Positions 42,979 to 50,832 of a DNA stretch of 64,000 bases are shown one piece after another. The translations under genes and the position numbers were made by a program. The stretch is from assembly GCF_043641555.1 (NCBI RefSeq), contig NZ_JBHZRJ010000003.1, forward strand, positions 434,001 to 498,000, given 5' to 3'. The first letter of the stretch is position 1. Each line of letters begins with the position of its first letter. The stretch is from Saccharospirillum alexandrii_A. GTDB taxonomy: Bacteria; Pseudomonadota; Gammaproteobacteria; Pseudomonadales; Natronospirillaceae. Below the pieces are notes generated by a model that did not search any database, had not been told where the DNA came from, and saw only the letters and a program-made list of their open reading frames with translations.

Positions 42979-44487
42979 GTGAATCTGTCACTTGTTCTGG
43001 CCCGGCTCGGTACCGGCGCCCTGTTGTTAACGCTGCTGCTGGCCCTTGCCGGCATGGCGTTGCACCCGGGCCAGGGGTATGAGTGGTCGAGCTACTTCGA
43101 CGCCTGGTTGTGGCAGGTTATCCGTTTTTCGGTACTGCAGGCGGCACTGTCGGCGCTGTTGTCGGTCGTGCTGGCATTGCCTTTTGCCTGGGCATTGGCA
43201 CAGCGGCCCTTTCGCGGTCAGTGGTTGCTGGCCGGGTTTCTGAATCTGGCGTTTGTATTGCCGGTGCTGGCCGTAGTGCTGGGTATCGTGGCGCTATTCG
43301 GCCGCCAGGGTTGGTGGCCACTGGAAACTACGGTGTATGGCTTGCCCGGTATTCTGCTGGCGCATGTGGCGTTGAACTGGCCTTTTGCCGTTCGGTTGCT
43401 GTGGGACCGGCTGAGCCAGGTGCCGCTGCATCATCGCCGGTTGGCAACCGTGCTTGGGTTATCGACAGTGCAACGGTTACACCGGATCGAATGGCCGATT
43501 CTCAAGACCGCCACCGGGCCTGTGTTTGTGCTGATTGCGTTGCTGTGTTTCAGCAGCTTCACCGTGGTGCTCACCCTGGGCGGTGGCCCGGCCAACACCA
43601 ATCTGGAAGTCGCGGTCTATCAGGCACTGAAATACGATTTCGACGCCCGGGGCGCGGCGCTATATGCGGCTTTTCACGGTGCCCTGGCGCTGGGGTTGAT
43701 GGCCTTACTGGGCCACAACAAAGTCTGGTCAATGGAGACAGTAGCCCAGCCGGCCCGGTCCGGCATGCAGCGGGCCAGTGCACTGCAACGGGTGGCCATC
43801 ATCACCTTGCTGCTGACCTTGCTGGCGCCTTACCTGGCGCTGATCCAGCGAGCGCTGCGAGCAGACTGGCAGTGGCCGGGCCAGTTGAATGAAGCGCTGT
43901 TAACCAGTCTGGGCATTGCCAGCTTCAGTGCGCTGGTGGCTGTGCTGCTGGCGCTCAGTCGCTGTGTTTCGGTTCAGTCGGCACGCCGGCGCAGTCTCTG
44001 GCTCGATTTTGGGGTATTGGTGATGCCGGCCATGGTGCTCACCACCGGCCTGTTTTTATTGTGCTTGCGGCTGGGCTGGGCACGCCAGTCGACCTGGCCG
44101 CTGATCATCTGGATCAATGCCCTGATGGCCATGCCGCTGATTTTACAGCCGATTAAGGCACGTACCGCAGCGGCGCGTAACCAGTATCAGCGATTGACCC
44201 GGGTTCTGGGGCTCTCTCGCTGGGGGGCCGTGCGCTTTGTTTACTGGCCGGTGCTGTGGCCGGTGCTGACCTGGGCGCTGGCGCTCAGTGCGGTGCTTAG
44301 CCTGGGTGACATGGGCGTGGCGGCGCTGGTCGGCCAATTGGATTTTGTAACCCTGCCGCTGATGATTTTTAGGGCCATGGGCAGTTATCAAATGACTCTG
44401 GCGGCCCAGCTTATGGTCGGGTTGCTGGCATTGTGTGCCCTGCTGCTGGGGCTGGCGGAATGGGCAAGAGGGCGAGGCCATGCTTGA
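42979..44487 (+). CDS. thiP: Thiamine ABC importer permease ThiP
   Basis: The 502-aa membrane protein is a double-length BPD_transp_1 permease as in ThiP, with about twelve hydrophobic segments and two EAA-like loops (HHRRLATVLGLSTVQRLHRIEWP and RLTRVLGLSRWGAVRFVYWP). I choose the GTG at 42979, 13 bp after the thiB stop with AAGGA upstream; the frame is also open from 42901 but that would overlap thiB. Its 3-prime end overlaps the ATPase start by eight bases. Confidence 0.9.
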   Translation: MNLSLVLARLGTGALLLTLLLALAGMALHPGQGYEWSSYFDAWLWQVIRFSVLQAALSALLSVVLALPFAWALAQRPFRGQWLLAGFLNLAFVLPVLAVVLGIVALFGRQGWWPLETTVYGLPGILLAHVALNWPFAVRLLWDRLSQVPLHHRRLATVLGLSTVQRLHRIEWPILKTATGPVFVLIALLCFSSFTVVLTLGGGPANTNLEVAVYQALKYDFDARGAALYAAFHGALALGLMALLGHNKVWSMETVAQPARSGMQRASALQRVAIITLLLTLLAPYLALIQRALRADWQWPGQLNEALLTSLGIASFSALVAVLLALSRCVSVQSARRRSLWLDFGVLVMPAMVLTTGLFLLCLRLGWARQSTWPLIIWINALMAMPLILQPIKARTAAARNQYQRLTRVLGLSRWGAVRFVYWPVLWPVLTWALALSAVLSLGDMGVAALVGQLDFVTLPLMIFRAMGSYQMTLAAQLMVGLLALCALLLGLAEWARGRGHA

Positions 44488-45190
44488 CGTTACTAACCTG
44501 TCGGCTCGCCTGGGCGATCAGACGTTTCACTGGCAGTTTCAACTGAATGCCGGTGAGCTAATGGCCATTGTCGGGGCCAGTGGCCTCGGCAAGTCGACAT
44601 TGCTGAACGTCCTGATGGGGCTGCAAGCCCCGGTGCAGGGCGAATTGAACTGGCAAGGGCGCTCGGTTATGCAGGTGCCCGTGCATGAACGGCCGTTCGG
44701 CATACTGTTCCAGAGCCACAACCTGTTTGATCATTTGAGCGTTAGGTTGAATCTGGCACTGGGGCTGTCACGCTCCGGGCGGCTGACCGATGAGCAGCAG
44801 CACCAGGTCGAAGTAGCTGCACGCCGCTTCGAATTGCAGTCTATGCTAGACCGCACGCCGGGCCAGCTCAGTGGCGGCCAGCAACAGCGGGCGGCGCTGG
44901 CGCGGGTGTTTCTGCAACGCAAACCGGTTCTGTTGCTGGACGAACCCTTTTCGTCACTGGACCCGGCCTTGCGTCAAGAAGGGCTCGACTGGGTTCGGGA
45001 CATGCAGTCGGAGTTGGGTTGCACGGTATTGCTGGTCACGCACCACCTCGAAGAGATGCTGCCAGTGACCGATCGCATACTGTTAGGCCTGACCGGTCAG
45101 CAGTGGCTCGACCTGTCGGTGTCGGAATTCAGGAAGAAACGGCAGGAAGGTCGCTTTGAATCCTTGCTGGGCAGCATTGAAGGGCGATAA
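44480..45190 (+). CDS. thiQ: Thiamine ABC importer ATPase ThiQ
   Basis: The 236-aa ATPase starts at the ATG at 44480 with GAGGGCGAG upstream and overlaps thiP by eight bases. Walker A is GASGLGKST, the signature is QLSGGQQQR, and Walker B is VLLLDEPFSSLDP. Order and overlap with thiB and thiP, plus the riboswitch upstream, define a thiBPQ operon for thiamine uptake. Confidence 0.93.
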   Translation: MLDVTNLSARLGDQTFHWQFQLNAGELMAIVGASGLGKSTLLNVLMGLQAPVQGELNWQGRSVMQVPVHERPFGILFQSHNLFDHLSVRLNLALGLSRSGRLTDEQQHQVEVAARRFELQSMLDRTPGQLSGGQQQRAALARVFLQRKPVLLLDEPFSSLDPALRQEGLDWVRDMQSELGCTVLLVTHHLEEMLPVTDRILLGLTGQQWLDLSVSEFRKKRQEGRFESLLGSIEGR

Positions 45191-45243
45191 TCCTGCCAGC
45201 CCGATTGATCTTTTCGCCTCTGGCAGGCAGCATGTGGGTTGGT

Positions 45244-45261
45244 TTCAAACGATCGTTTGAA
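45244..45261. promoter_or_regulatory. Perfect 18-bp palindrome, PsrA-like operator
   Basis: TTCAAACGATCGTTTGAA is a perfect palindrome containing CAAAC-N4-GTTTG. That matches the published consensus of PsrA, the TetR-family regulator of fatty-acid metabolism in gammaproteobacteria. It lies 24 bp before the thioesterase start codon. Confidence 0.6.
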
Positions 45262-45285
45262 TAACGCACTATTGAAGGATTGCCA

Positions 45286-45816
45286 ATGAATCTCGTGGGT
45301 CGTTTTCTCCTGTTACTCCTGCGGGCGCTGATGCATCGTCCCAGCGGCGACCCCCTGGCACCGGTTCGACACCGGTATCGGGTCTGGTTGCACGATATGG
45401 ATCTTAACTTTCACCTGACAGCGGCTCGTTACTTCTCCTTTGGCGACCTGTGCCGCATTCAATGGCTGATCGATACCGGGCTCGGGCGTGCCTTTCTTAA
45501 GGGTCGTTACCGGGCCGTGCTTAATGCCCAGGAGCTGACTTATATCCGCGAGTTTGCGCCGCTCAGTCAGGTCACCCTGGAAGTTCAATTGCGCTGCTGG
45601 GATGAGAAATACGCCTACTTCGAGCAGCGCTTCTACCACGGCAAAACACTCCACTCGGTCGGCCATGCGCGCATGGCCATGCTGCATAAAGGCAAGGTCA
45701 TGAGCATGGGTGAGGTACTGGCGCGCGAAGGTCTCAGCGTTGAATCACCACCGGAAACCGAAGCCATTACAGACTGGAAGGAAACCCTGGCGGCGAAACG
45801 GGCTCAGTTTGGTTAA
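45286..45816 (+). CDS. Hotdog-fold acyl-CoA thioesterase-like protein
   Basis: The 176-aa protein has the 4HBT-like pattern WLHDMDLNFHLTAARYFSFGDLCR, with Asp and Asn/His in active-site positions, and an N-terminal hydrophobic stretch (LVGRFLLLLLRALM) that may anchor it to the membrane. It resembles the THEM6-like/acyl-CoA thioesterase group. The ATG at 45286 fits AAGGA at 45274-45278; a TTG six bases earlier is also in frame. A perfect palindrome of PsrA type lies just upstream, which suggests control by long-chain fatty acids. Its 3-prime end overlaps the convergent phosphoribosyltransferase gene by four bases. Confidence 0.82.
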   Translation: MNLVGRFLLLLLRALMHRPSGDPLAPVRHRYRVWLHDMDLNFHLTAARYFSFGDLCRIQWLIDTGLGRAFLKGRYRAVLNAQELTYIREFAPLSQVTLEVQLRCWDEKYAYFEQRFYHGKTLHSVGHARMAMLHKGKVMSMGEVLAREGLSVESPPETEAITDWKETLAAKRAQFG

Positions 45817-46415
45817 ACTGGCTTTACCGAGTCCAGAATGTCTGACAGGTAACCCTTGTTCTGGTCAATGTCGGCGCGTGTCAGACCCGTCATTTCGTAG
45901 GGGAACACCAGCCAGTCGTCGGTATCGTACAGGCAAAAGTCGGGTCTGCGATCGGTCTGCTGCGTCGCCGGGCGCTGGTATAAGGTGGCGATGCGGGTAT
46001 CGGCCGGCATGTTTCGTTTCAGGTGCTTGTTCAGACGGCCCAGTACGGCCTGAACACTGTGGCCGGTACCGAAGACGTCATCGACGATCAGCAGCCGGTC
46101 ATCAGCATTGAGGTTATCGAGCAGGTACTGGGTGCCGTGCACGCGGATGTGTGTTTCCGGCGAGGCAATCATGTCGGAATAGTGGTCCATGCCGCGGTAG
46201 GACGTGCGCAGCGCAATGTGGTCGGTCTTGTTACCAAGCGTTTGCAGGCATTCCTGCACGTAAATGCCGATGGTACTGCCACCGCGCCACAGACCGACGA
46301 TAAAGTTGGGGCGGAAGCCGCTTTCATACACCTGAACGCCCAGTCGAAAGGCATCCTCGATCAGTTGGGCTTCATTCAGAAAACGTTTGTTGCGATGGGT
46401 GTCCGTATCGGTCAT
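45813..46415 (-). CDS. Hypoxanthine-type phosphoribosyltransferase, paralogue 1
   Basis: The 200-aa protein has the type-I PRTase fold. The PRPP loop is LLIVDDVFGTGHSVQAVL, and the opening GFRPNFIVGLWRGGSTIGIYVQE matches purine PRTases. It should join a purine base to PRPP, probably hypoxanthine or guanine. I place the start at 46415, because a TATAAT-like -10 on the minus strand at 46443-46448 would lie inside the longer frame that opens with a GTG at 46457. A second PRTase starts divergently at 46478. Confidence 0.85.
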   Translation of the reverse strand: MTDTDTHRNKRFLNEAQLIEDAFRLGVQVYESGFRPNFIVGLWRGGSTIGIYVQECLQTLGNKTDHIALRTSYRGMDHYSDMIASPETHIRVHGTQYLLDNLNADDRLLIVDDVFGTGHSVQAVLGRLNKHLKRNMPADTRIATLYQRPATQQTDRRPDFCLYDTDDWLVFPYEMTGLTRADIDQNKGYLSDILDSVKPV

Positions 46416-46442
46416 GGCTTGCCGGGGGCTCGGGTCGATGGG

Positions 46443-46448
46443 ATTATA
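46443..46448 (-). promoter_or_regulatory. Candidate -10 box for PRTase 1
   Basis: TATAAT on the minus strand lies 28 bp before the ATG at 46415. No convincing -35 is seen, because the divergent gene starts only 30 bp away. Confidence 0.3.
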
Positions 46449-46477
46449 GGGGCTCACCCAGTGAAGCTAATGATTTT

Positions 46478-47065
46478 ATGGCCAAAAAACAATACCTCAG
46501 TGCCCAGGGCCTGCTAGAAGACGCCTTTCGATTGGGAGCGCAGATTCTGAATTCCGGTTTTCGGCCGACCTTCATGATCGCCGTTTGGCGGGGTGGGGTG
46601 CCCATGGGCATTGCCGTGCAGGAGTTTCTGGAGTATCACGGCGTGTCGACCGACAACATCGCCATTCGCACGTCATCCTACAGCGGTATCGACCAGCAAA
46701 GCCGCTCGGTGCGGGTGCACGGCCTCGATTACCTTGTTAAACACGTCACCCGGGAAGACTCATTGCTGATCGTCGACGATGTGTTTGATACCGGCCGCTC
46801 CATTGAAGCCATTGTCGATCAGTTGCAACAGCGCGCCCGGTTAAATACGCCAGCCGACATTCGAGTCGCCGTGCCTTACTACAAACCCAGCCGAAACGAA
46901 GTGGGGCGTGAGCCGGAGTATTATTTGCACGCCACCGATGCCTGGCTCAAGTACCCGCATTCACTTGAAGGTCTGAGTAATGAAGAGATCGCAGAACATC
47001 GACCCGAGTTGTATCGCATCCTGAGCCCGCACCTGGAAACTACCAAGCAGGGTGACCAGTCATGA
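46478..47065 (+). CDS. Hypoxanthine-type phosphoribosyltransferase, paralogue 2
   Basis: The 195-aa protein shares with paralogue 1 the opening (LLEDAFRLGAQILNSGFRPTFMIAVWRGG) and the PRPP loop LLIVDDVFDTGRSIEAIV. The two genes lie head to head, so they look like an inverted duplication that has diverged. The dipeptide in the loop differs (FDTGRS versus FGTGHS), which may mean different base specificity. Its stop overlaps the start of a small membrane protein gene by four bases. Confidence 0.85.
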   Translation: MAKKQYLSAQGLLEDAFRLGAQILNSGFRPTFMIAVWRGGVPMGIAVQEFLEYHGVSTDNIAIRTSSYSGIDQQSRSVRVHGLDYLVKHVTREDSLLIVDDVFDTGRSIEAIVDQLQQRARLNTPADIRVAVPYYKPSRNEVGREPEYYLHATDAWLKYPHSLEGLSNEEIAEHRPELYRILSPHLETTKQGDQS

Positions 47066-47292
47066 TGGTCACGGTTTTCTTGCTGGCCGTCAGCCTGATG
47101 CTGATCGGCTACACCCTGACGGTTGTAGAAGCCATGCGCCATTCTGCCGCCTGGGGAATGGCGACACTGATCCCACCGCTGGCCATTGTTTTTGCCATTT
47201 GGCGAACCAGGCAGCAGCCAGTGGCAACGGCCCTGTTAGTCTTGCCGCTCGTGTTTATCCTGTTTGCGATGCCGTTCTTCCGCTTGAGCTGA
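47062..47292 (+). CDS. Small hydrophobic membrane protein
   Basis: The 76-aa protein consists mostly of three hydrophobic segments (about residues 2-22, 31-46 and 55-72) separated by short charged turns. I do not recognise a family. Its start overlaps the PRTase stop (ATGA), so it is translated with it; a link to purine uptake or salvage is only positional. Confidence 0.65.
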   Translation: MMVTVFLLAVSLMLIGYTLTVVEAMRHSAAWGMATLIPPLAIVFAIWRTRQQPVATALLVLPLVFILFAMPFFRLS

Positions 47293-47350
47293 CACACGTT
47301 TTAACCAGTCGGCAGGCAGTCGGTATCAACCACCTGCCGTATGGGCCTGT

Positions 47351-49243
47351 TTATCTTGCGATCTGAAACTGATGAATGGTTCCGTTTGGTGCCAACTCGC
47401 CCATCAGGGAATTGTCTTGTTGTGCTGGAAGTGTTGCTAATGGCTGGAATACCAGTCGTTGCCCAATGTCGTCGTCATCCAGCGTCAGGTATAACACCCC
47501 GTCGCTGTTGGGTGACCAGGCAAAGGTGGAATGTGTCTCGTGGTTGTTCAATGCAGACAGTTGGCTAAGGCGTTCTGCGGCGATGTTCAAAACGTAGACA
47601 TTGGTTCGTTGTGTTGCTGCCGTAAAGGAGGGAATGGCCAGCCATTGCCGATCCGGTGACAGCAAAATGTTGCCCAGGGCCTGCGTAGCGCTGTCGCTAC
47701 TGAGAGCATCGGTGATAACCCGGTTGCTCAGTTGGGCCTGTGCATCGATAGCCAACAAGGTGATACGATAGGGCAGCGCACCTTCAAACCGGCTGTAGCC
47801 GTAAAGCAGTTGCCCCGTTTCCGTCCATCCCCAGAACAGATCCGTCAGGGTGCCTGAGAGGTCAGTCAGTTGTCGATTGCTGCCACCGTCAAAGTCTGAC
47901 GCGAACAGATGAATGTTACCGTCTTCCAGTTGGTCCGCCTTGTAGGCCAGCCGGGTTTCATCCGGGTTCCAGATATAATCGCTCACGTCACCAGCGCTGA
48001 CCAGATTGCCGCTGACTTTTACCTGTGCATTTACCGCTTCAATGCCATTTTGGTAGTCGGTCCAGTAGAAATTGAACAGTTCTACAACACCACTGCTTTG
48101 CAAGTCACCCAGGTAAGTTAAGAAGTTCCCCTCAGGCGACCAGGTCAGCTTAGACAGTGAGGCGACATGGGTGCCATAGCGGGTGGAAATCGGGACCTCT
48201 GTTATCGTGGCTTCACCCGGCTGCGCAATGAAAACCGCTTTGCTGCCGTTGGCCGCAGCGGCGCCCAGGTAGGCAATAACCGAGTCATCCGGGTGCCACA
48301 CAAAGGGCGGGGCACCTGCAACACCGGTATCCGCCGGGTCGTATACGGTATGGCTGGTGTCATCGGCCAGATTTAGCCAGACCAGTTGGCTCTGGCGGTT
48401 GTGATAGGCCAGTTGTCTTTCATCCTTGCTCCAGTCATAGGCGTTTTCGTTCAACAGAGGTAGCACCGTCTCGCGCGGTGTCTGGCCTTCGTTCGTATCG
48501 AGCAAGTGCAGGCGAAAGACCGGGCTGGTACCACTGGTTGCCGTAACCATCGCCAGCCACTGGCCACTGGTGCTCCAGCGAAGCTGGCGTATGGATTCAG
48601 TTGCTTCCAAAGTGATGTCGATGCTCGCTTTGCTGCCGCTGTTGGTTTCAGCAAGCATGAGCGTATCGGCCTCGCTGGTATGCCGACGAACAAAGGCCAG
48701 GCGCTGACCATTGGGCGAAAGTTTGACCTGCTCAATTGATTCATTAACGGCAATCGGATCGGTCAGCCGTTGTGGATTGGCTTCCGGATAACCTACCCGG
48801 TAAAGATCACCATCGCCTTGCCGCTCCTTTTCCGCTTGCACGACCAGCAACCGTTGCTTGAGAACATCGAGTTCGACACTGGCCTGAGACGACTCACCCT
48901 CCACATCAGTCGCCGTGACCGTGAGTGTGGCTTTGAGCGCGTCGTCCGCCAGCCAGGGAATGTCCACACTGGCAGAGCTGCTGTCTGGCGACAGCGCAAC
49001 GTCGATTTCGGGTTCGGTGGTTATCGACCATTCAATGTCGAGTTCCGAGACGGCGTTGCGATCGTCAGTGATGGTCAGAGCGACCCGGTTGATGGTCCCC
49101 TCGGTCAGGCTCACGGTGTCGAGGCCTTTAATAGAGGGTGCTTTGTTCTGGTATTTCTCCGGCAGGTCCGGATAGTCACCAACGCAAGCTGCCAGCATTG
49201 GAAGCGCAGTTAGCAACGATATAAGTAAAGGTGAGGATTTCAT
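47351..49243 (-). CDS. Lipoprotein with TolB/WD40-like beta-propeller
   Basis: The 630-aa protein has a lipoprotein signal (LPMLAAC, lipidated Cys20). Residues ~35-130 resemble one Ig-like/cadherin-type domain (NKAPSIKGLDTVSLTEGTIN, ITDDRNAVSELDIEWSI). The rest is a series of PD40/TolB-type repeats with phrases such as LSPNGQRLAFVR, WSPEGNFLTYLGD, WNPDETRLAYKAD and LSPDRQWLAIPS, probably a beta-propeller. Asp2-type sorting signals are absent (Val21 follows the cysteine), so the outer membrane is the likely location. It forms a pair with the beta-barrel gene upstream. The family role is unknown. Confidence 0.75.
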   Translation of the reverse strand: MKSSPLLISLLTALPMLAACVGDYPDLPEKYQNKAPSIKGLDTVSLTEGTINRVALTITDDRNAVSELDIEWSITTEPEIDVALSPDSSSASVDIPWLADDALKATLTVTATDVEGESSQASVELDVLKQRLLVVQAEKERQGDGDLYRVGYPEANPQRLTDPIAVNESIEQVKLSPNGQRLAFVRRHTSEADTLMLAETNSGSKASIDITLEATESIRQLRWSTSGQWLAMVTATSGTSPVFRLHLLDTNEGQTPRETVLPLLNENAYDWSKDERQLAYHNRQSQLVWLNLADDTSHTVYDPADTGVAGAPPFVWHPDDSVIAYLGAAAANGSKAVFIAQPGEATITEVPISTRYGTHVASLSKLTWSPEGNFLTYLGDLQSSGVVELFNFYWTDYQNGIEAVNAQVKVSGNLVSAGDVSDYIWNPDETRLAYKADQLEDGNIHLFASDFDGGSNRQLTDLSGTLTDLFWGWTETGQLLYGYSRFEGALPYRITLLAIDAQAQLSNRVITDALSSDSATQALGNILLSPDRQWLAIPSFTAATQRTNVYVLNIAAERLSQLSALNNHETHSTFAWSPNSDGVLYLTLDDDDIGQRLVFQPLATLPAQQDNSLMGELAPNGTIHQFQIAR

Positions 49244-49318
49244 GGCTCTTCCTTAAACATGAAACAAGCGTTCTGAACAGTCATCGGTAAAGTACCGTCC
49301 AGGGAATGCATGGGTGTG

Positions 49319-49900
49319 TTACTTGAATTCCAGGCTGGCACCCAGCCGGAACGTTGCCAGACCGGGCTGGCTGACAGGCCAGTTGACGTGGGTATCAATA
49401 CGAAGATTGGGAGTGACCGGAATTTGCAGTTGCCCTTGAAGCATCAGCGCAAAATCCTGTTCATCACCATAGCGAGCCTGACTCCAGATCGTCCCGTTCT
49501 TCTCCCAGGAATAATGGTTGAAACGGTGCAGGCTTTGTAACCCCAGGCCGCCGCCAAGCCAGAGCAATCGGTCGCCCGCCTGAATGTCTTGCAGCAGGCC
49601 GGCAGTAGCGGTAATGCCATAGGAGGAAGAACCGTGCATGGCGTCGTCGACATCGGGGCGGAAACGAGCCCAGTCGAGCGCCGCCATCAGGTAAGCCCGG
49701 GTATGCCCTTCAACAAACACCGGCACCTGATAATCGGCATGTATGGCCAGCCCTGCAGCCAGGGGGTAGTCGTTTTCGTCGGGCTGGGCTGCCAGCAGAG
49801 CAGAACCGCCAGCGGAAAAAAAAGCGTGGTCCCATTCAACAGACCAGGCGGGGACGGAGAAAAACACTAGGCACAACAGCGCCTGAATTCGGTTAAGCAT
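49319..49900 (-). CDS. Small outer-membrane beta-barrel-like protein
   Basis: The 193-aa protein starts at the ATG at 49900 with AAGGA upstream. A signal peptide of about 20 residues ends at VPAWS before VEWDHAFFSAGG. The mature part alternates hydrophobic and polar residues in strand-like segments and ends in LGASLEFK, close to the aromatic-terminated last strand of outer-membrane barrels. I see no named family. It is upstream of the propeller lipoprotein gene (75-bp gap, same strand), so the two may form an envelope complex. It diverges from the T6SS operon. Confidence 0.65.
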   Translation of the reverse strand: MLNRIQALLCLVFFSVPAWSVEWDHAFFSAGGSALLAAQPDENDYPLAAGLAIHADYQVPVFVEGHTRAYLMAALDWARFRPDVDDAMHGSSSYGITATAGLLQDIQAGDRLLWLGGGLGLQSLHRFNHYSWEKNGTIWSQARYGDEQDFALMLQGQLQIPVTPNLRIDTHVNWPVSQPGLATFRLGASLEFK

Positions 49901-50213
49901 GATGCATCCTTGTTGTGGCGGTTCCTTCTCGGGCATCCATAAGGCCCAGAGCACTTGCAGGCGTACTGTCTGCCCTTTCTCATGGCGAGCGAGAATGCCA
50001 CCGAACCCATCGCCAGCGCAAATTTCAAAGTAGACCTCGATCACAAAAAAAAGAATTGAGTAAAAAAATGAGTGCAAGGTTGCGTTCAGAATAATAGGGT
50101 GCGCATCTGTCAGGCGGTCGTTCTGTTCTGAATCCGCCTAAGTAGTAGGTGATGCACCAGTCTGGGTGCATCCCATTGAAGGACAGCAACTGACGACTTA
50201 AGGGAGAGCCAGG
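49901..50213. other. Intergenic region upstream of the T6SS operon
   Basis: This 313-bp divergent region holds no convincing gene. Besides the ribosome site of the barrel gene and the hairpin at 50151-50172, I see no consensus promoter. An in-frame upstream extension of the barrel gene exists but lacks homology or a ribosome site. Confidence 0.6.
50151..50172. repeat. Inverted repeat upstream of tssJ
   Basis: GATGCACC and GGTGCATC form perfect 8-bp arms around AGTCTG, 42 bp before the tssJ start codon. It may be an operator for the T6SS operon or a 5-prime leader hairpin. Confidence 0.5.
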
Positions 50214-50672
50214 ATGCTCAACAAGTCACTCGGTGCATGGTTGATTGCGGTACTGTCATGTGCCGTACTCAGCGGTTGCGCTACACCTCAACTGAATTTT
50301 TCGGTCGATGCTTCGCGCGCTATTAATCCCGATGAAACTGGCGACGCCTACGCGGTTGTCGTGCGCGTCTATCAACTGACCGATCCCGTCTTGTTCGAGC
50401 GCTCTGAGTTCGACGACATGTGGAAAGCCGATGAGCAGATTCTGGCTGACACACTGGTTTCCCTGCATGAATTAACGGTCGAACCATCCCTATCCCGAAC
50501 CGTATCCATTGAAAAAGCCGAGCGTGCCCGCTACGCCGGTGTCGTTGCCTATTTTCGAAACGACGAGGGGCATTGGCGCGCCCACAAGAAGGTGAACCAC
50601 GGCTTTATCCGCGCGTCGACAAACATGACCCTCAAGCTCGATGGCAACCGTGTTGAGTTGGAGTACCGCTAA
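50214..50672 (+). CDS. tssJ: T6SS outer-membrane lipoprotein TssJ
   Basis: The 152-aa protein has a lipoprotein signal ending in VLSGC (Cys22). The rest matches TssJ, with the transthyretin-like pattern DAYAVVVRVYQLTDPVLFER and a later EKAERARYAGVVAYFR. TssJ anchors the TssLM membrane complex to the outer membrane. It is the first gene of the T6SS operon. The 160-bp gap to tssK contains a small hairpin (50754-50770). Confidence 0.92.
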   Translation: MLNKSLGAWLIAVLSCAVLSGCATPQLNFSVDASRAINPDETGDAYAVVVRVYQLTDPVLFERSEFDDMWKADEQILADTLVSLHELTVEPSLSRTVSIEKAERARYAGVVAYFRNDEGHWRAHKKVNHGFIRASTNMTLKLDGNRVELEYR

Positions 50673-50832
50673 ACACAACCGGGCAGGCTGGGCCAGATTT
50701 ACCTGAGCGAGTGGCCGACCTGACCCGTTGCATTAACGAATGTAAAACGAGCCGGGAAGGCTTGCTTCCCACTGTGCTGACTTCGGTGTACCGATAATCG
50801 AGAGGCACTGTGTTGTGTGATAAGGGAGAAGT

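Noticed and set aside
49901..50077. 59-codon extension of the beta-barrel gene
   Set aside because: It would place a hydrophobic stretch before a second clear signal peptide; AAGGA precedes the ATG at 49900.
50754..50770. Terminator between tssJ and tssK
   Set aside because: A 6-bp stem without a T-run; too weak to call.
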